Shown here: positions 40,274 to 41,863 of the stretch, in pieces
Layout of the letters: each line of letters opens with the position of its first letter
Numbering within the stretch: the first letter of the stretch is position 1
Virus record (IMG/VR): IMGVR_UViG_3300045741_000080
Location: 1 to 41,863 of that record
From: a virus
Strand: one strand, 5' to 3'
Length of the DNA: 41,863 nucleotides
Made by a program: the position numbers and the translations under genes
Notes under the pieces: generated by a model
The model's database searches: none
The model's input: only the letters and a program-made list of their open reading frames with translations
What the model was told of the DNA's origin: nothing

Positions 40274-41348
40274 ATTCTGCTCCGTTAAAATGAAGTTTCT
40301 GCCCTTGAGGACCGTAAAGTAATGAAGTTATACCCTTATTGATCTTGGGCCTGGTACGCCTTTTATTGTGCCACCTGAAGTATTCCGCTTCGATGATATT
40401 GTAAATATGGGCAGGATTAAAGGCCGCACAACAGGCACACATTGCCGCCCCTTCCCCTAAATCCATCAATGGACAATCCCTGTAGTTATCAACGTAAATC
40501 AACCTATGACACGGAGAACAAGGTAAATCCGCTTGCATGGAAAAATCATTACGGTAATATCTCGTCAAATTAACCTTATTGCTATGAGTAAGCATTAACA
40601 ACTTGGGAGTAGAATAACACCCAGCCGCATTACAAACACCTGTTTCAGGCCCAATCACAAAGTCAACGTGCTTGGTCATCAACAGGACTGTGCGAATATC
40701 CCACTCCGATGATTTACTCATCTGCCGTGGGTGAGACCATTCCAATAACCTGCAGAACTCGTCCCCAACCGTAATGGTCATAATATCGTCATACTTGTTA
40801 AGAAGGCTGATAGCCACTTCTTCAGCATAGGCATAAGCCTTGTGCATACCGGACCCGGACAAGGCCCAAAGGATTATAAACTTATCTTCTTTCTTCTTGC
40901 GGAAAAGGCGGCAATGAGCAGTTTCAAGCTCCGTTGGGTATAGTTCCGGTAGGGGTTTTGATTTAGACGGGTATCCTGCCACTTCCAGGGCAAAATCATA
41001 ATAGTTAGTCGATCCTGCCAGTTTTCTTCGTTCTTCAACCGGTAGATCATATTCTTTCCTCCCCGGTATAAACAAGAACTTACCTTCTAAAGTCTCCGAT
41101 AAATTTACCGTATAATCAAATCCTTTAGCTATATCTTTCCAATACGGTTCTAATTTATCTGGAGGAACTGAATTATCTTCATGTAAAATAATTTCATCTA
41201 TATAAGGGCTATTATGAACAACAGGTAAAGCTCGGTTAATACAATTTAAGGTAACATGGTAACCATCACGCTTCAATGCTTTGAATACCGGAGAAGCGAT
41301 AAGAATATCTCCAAAAGCTCCGTATCTAATTACCAGGGCCGTTTTCAT
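40248..41348 (-). CDS. GT9-family (heptosyltransferase-like) glycosyltransferase
   Basis: A 366-residue protein of the GT9/WaaF-like type. It starts ALVIRYGAFGDILIASPVF (4-22), as in ADP-heptose transferases. The donor site has IGPETGVCNAAG (around 232-243) and the following KLLMLTHSNK strand. A Cys-rich insert follows (CSPCH, then MCACCAAF). The family adds heptose or a related sugar to LPS core, but the phage version could use other donors and acceptors. It is the last gene of the glycan cassette, overlapping the acetyltransferase by four bases and the head-tail adaptor by 26. Confidence 0.85.
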   Translation of the reverse strand: MKTALVIRYGAFGDILIASPVFKALKRDGYHVTLNCINRALPVVHNSPYIDEIILHEDNSVPPDKLEPYWKDIAKGFDYTVNLSETLEGKFLFIPGRKEYDLPVEERRKLAGSTNYYDFALEVAGYPSKSKPLPELYPTELETAHCRLFRKKKEDKFIILWALSGSGMHKAYAYAEEVAISLLNKYDDIMTITVGDEFCRLLEWSHPRQMSKSSEWDIRTVLLMTKHVDFVIGPETGVCNAAGCYSTPKLLMLTHSNKVNLTRYYRNDFSMQADLPCSPCHRLIYVDNYRDCPLMDLGEGAAMCACCAAFNPAHIYNIIEAEYFRWHNKRRTRPKINKGITSLLYGPQGQKLHFNGAEYGNEIQDA

Positions 41349-41740
41349 TCATGTTTTCTCGCAGGGTTACCAAACCAACATTCTCCATCCGGTACACTCT
41401 TAGTAACAACTGACCCGGCACCAATCACCGCTTCTTCTCCTATAACGATTCCAGGGAGTATAACACTACCTCCCCCGATTCTTGCACCTCTTCGGACCAG
41501 TATTTTTTCCCAACCTCGGCCCCCGCTGGGGAAGTTCTTATCGTGGGTAAACGTAACACTTGGTCCCAGAAAGACATATCCTTCCAACTCCACTCCTTGA
41601 CATAAAAAGCAACCATACCCGATACGAGAATAATCCCCGATAATGACTCCAGGTCCAATCTCTGAGAATGTTCCAATGTTGACATTTTCACCAATCACCG
41701 CCGTAGGGTGAATATTACATGGTTGATATATACGGAACAT
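41345..41740 (-). CDS. Hexapeptide-repeat sugar acetyltransferase (WbpD-like)
   Basis: A 131-residue left-handed beta-helix acetyltransferase. Hexapeptide turns run from NIHPTAVIGENVNIG through GVIIGDYSRIG to ARIGGGSVILPGIVIG and AVIGAGSVVTKSVPDGE; the sequence ends FGNPARKHE. SVTFTHDKNFPS gives the likely catalytic loop with His (THD). Such enzymes N- or O-acetylate nucleotide-linked sugars with acetyl-CoA, usually WbpD/WlbB-like in glycan pathways. GGAG before the ATG at 41740 decides the start; an ATG at 41752 is possible. It overlaps GT9 by ATGA. It would prepare or finish a sugar for the neighbouring transferases. Confidence 0.83.
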   Translation of the reverse strand: MFRIYQPCNIHPTAVIGENVNIGTFSEIGPGVIIGDYSRIGYGCFLCQGVELEGYVFLGPSVTFTHDKNFPSGGRGWEKILVRRGARIGGGSVILPGIVIGEEAVIGAGSVVTKSVPDGECWFGNPARKHE

Positions 41741-41863
41741 CTTGCTCCGCATTATCTTGTAATAGTCCCGTGACAATAGACGCAAGCCGGTTCGCATTTC
41801 CGGTTCCGTGATTTTTCTTGACAAATTCCCGGTATTCGTCAGGATCATAACTCCCCTCTGTTA
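41614..41863. repeat. Terminal redundancy of the contig, copy 2
   Basis: This copy matches 1-250 apart from A at 41736. It contains the start of the acetyltransferase gene and the C-terminal part of the GT4-like gene, which otherwise lies at 102-1034. Confidence 0.9.
41715..41863 (-). CDS. GT4-like glycosyltransferase, 3' fragment (repeat copy)
   Basis: The last 49 codons of the gene at 102-1034, present again because the contig overlaps itself. It runs off the window end and is not an extra gene. Confidence 0.85.
   Translation of the reverse strand, partial: TEGSYDPDEYREFVKKNHGTGNANRLASIVTGLLQDNAEQDVPYISTM

Noticed and set aside
1-41863. Alternative genetic code (TGA or TAG recoded)
   Set aside because: TGA ends many genes in ATGA overlaps and TAG ends others at sensible places; only two genes show in-frame stops, and with different codons.

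Overview
This 41,863-base window looks like one complete genome of a tailed bacteriophage, most likely short-tailed (podovirus-like). The first 250 bases recur at the end (1-250 and 41614-41863, one mismatch), so the contig closes into a circle or circularly permuted molecule of about 41,613 bp. Every convincing protein gene lies on the minus strand, packed with ATGA-type overlaps. I see no integrase, DNA polymerase, RNA polymerase, convincing tRNA or CRISPR array. A GpA-type terminase, portal, HK97-like coat protein, adaptor-like protein, long hub/nozzle-like protein and several internal-virion-like proteins, with no tape measure or tail-tube gene, point to a short tail. The Sec signal peptides, lipoprotein and i-spanin-like protein point to a Gram-negative host. 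The host genus cannot be told from the sequence.

Following transcription (descending coordinates), the packaging and head module runs from about 10.0 kb to 2.1 kb: a small zinc ribbon, a HELQH metallopeptidase-like protein, terminase, a zinc ribbon, portal, a small protein, scaffold, coat and a decoration-like protein. A four-gene glycan cassette follows (2.1 kb, through the contig join, to 40.2 kb): two glycosyltransferases, a left-handed beta-helix acetyltransferase and a GT9 heptosyltransferase-like enzyme. It sits inside the structural operon, between decoration protein and head-tail adaptor. The first glycosyltransferase carries an in-frame TGA at codon 13.

Next come the tail and ejection genes (40.3-31.6 kb) and a host-contact module (31.6-23.2 kb). 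In this module five successive proteins, including a 1343-residue fibre and a beta-helix spike, begin with Sec signal peptides. They are followed by a papain-like protease, a lipoprotein and a small protein resembling the Acb2/Tad1 anti-defence family. Lysis-type genes (23.2-21.2 kb) include two holin candidates, an i-spanin-like protein and an M15 endopeptidase, with a calcineurin-like phosphoesterase among them. From 21.2 to 17 kb is a run of very small genes, many zinc-binding, plus a cytosine-methylase-like protein and an HNH/AP2 homing endonuclease.

The replication and recombination module (17-11.3 kb) encodes a Cas4-like Fe-S nuclease, a RecA-like (Sak4/AAA_24-type) ATPase, an SSB-like DUF669-type protein, an ERCC4 nuclease and an XPD/DinG helicase. 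A separate HTH protein lies downstream behind an AT-rich control region with three GTTCAAA palindromes, and a rho-independent terminator follows it.

Non-coding features of most interest are a tandem array of nine GTTC-headed octamers (13027-13096), a 74-nt cloverleaf-like element followed by a terminator-type hairpin that is correctly oriented only on the plus strand (19358-19471), and a hairpin-rich leader (10094-10341).
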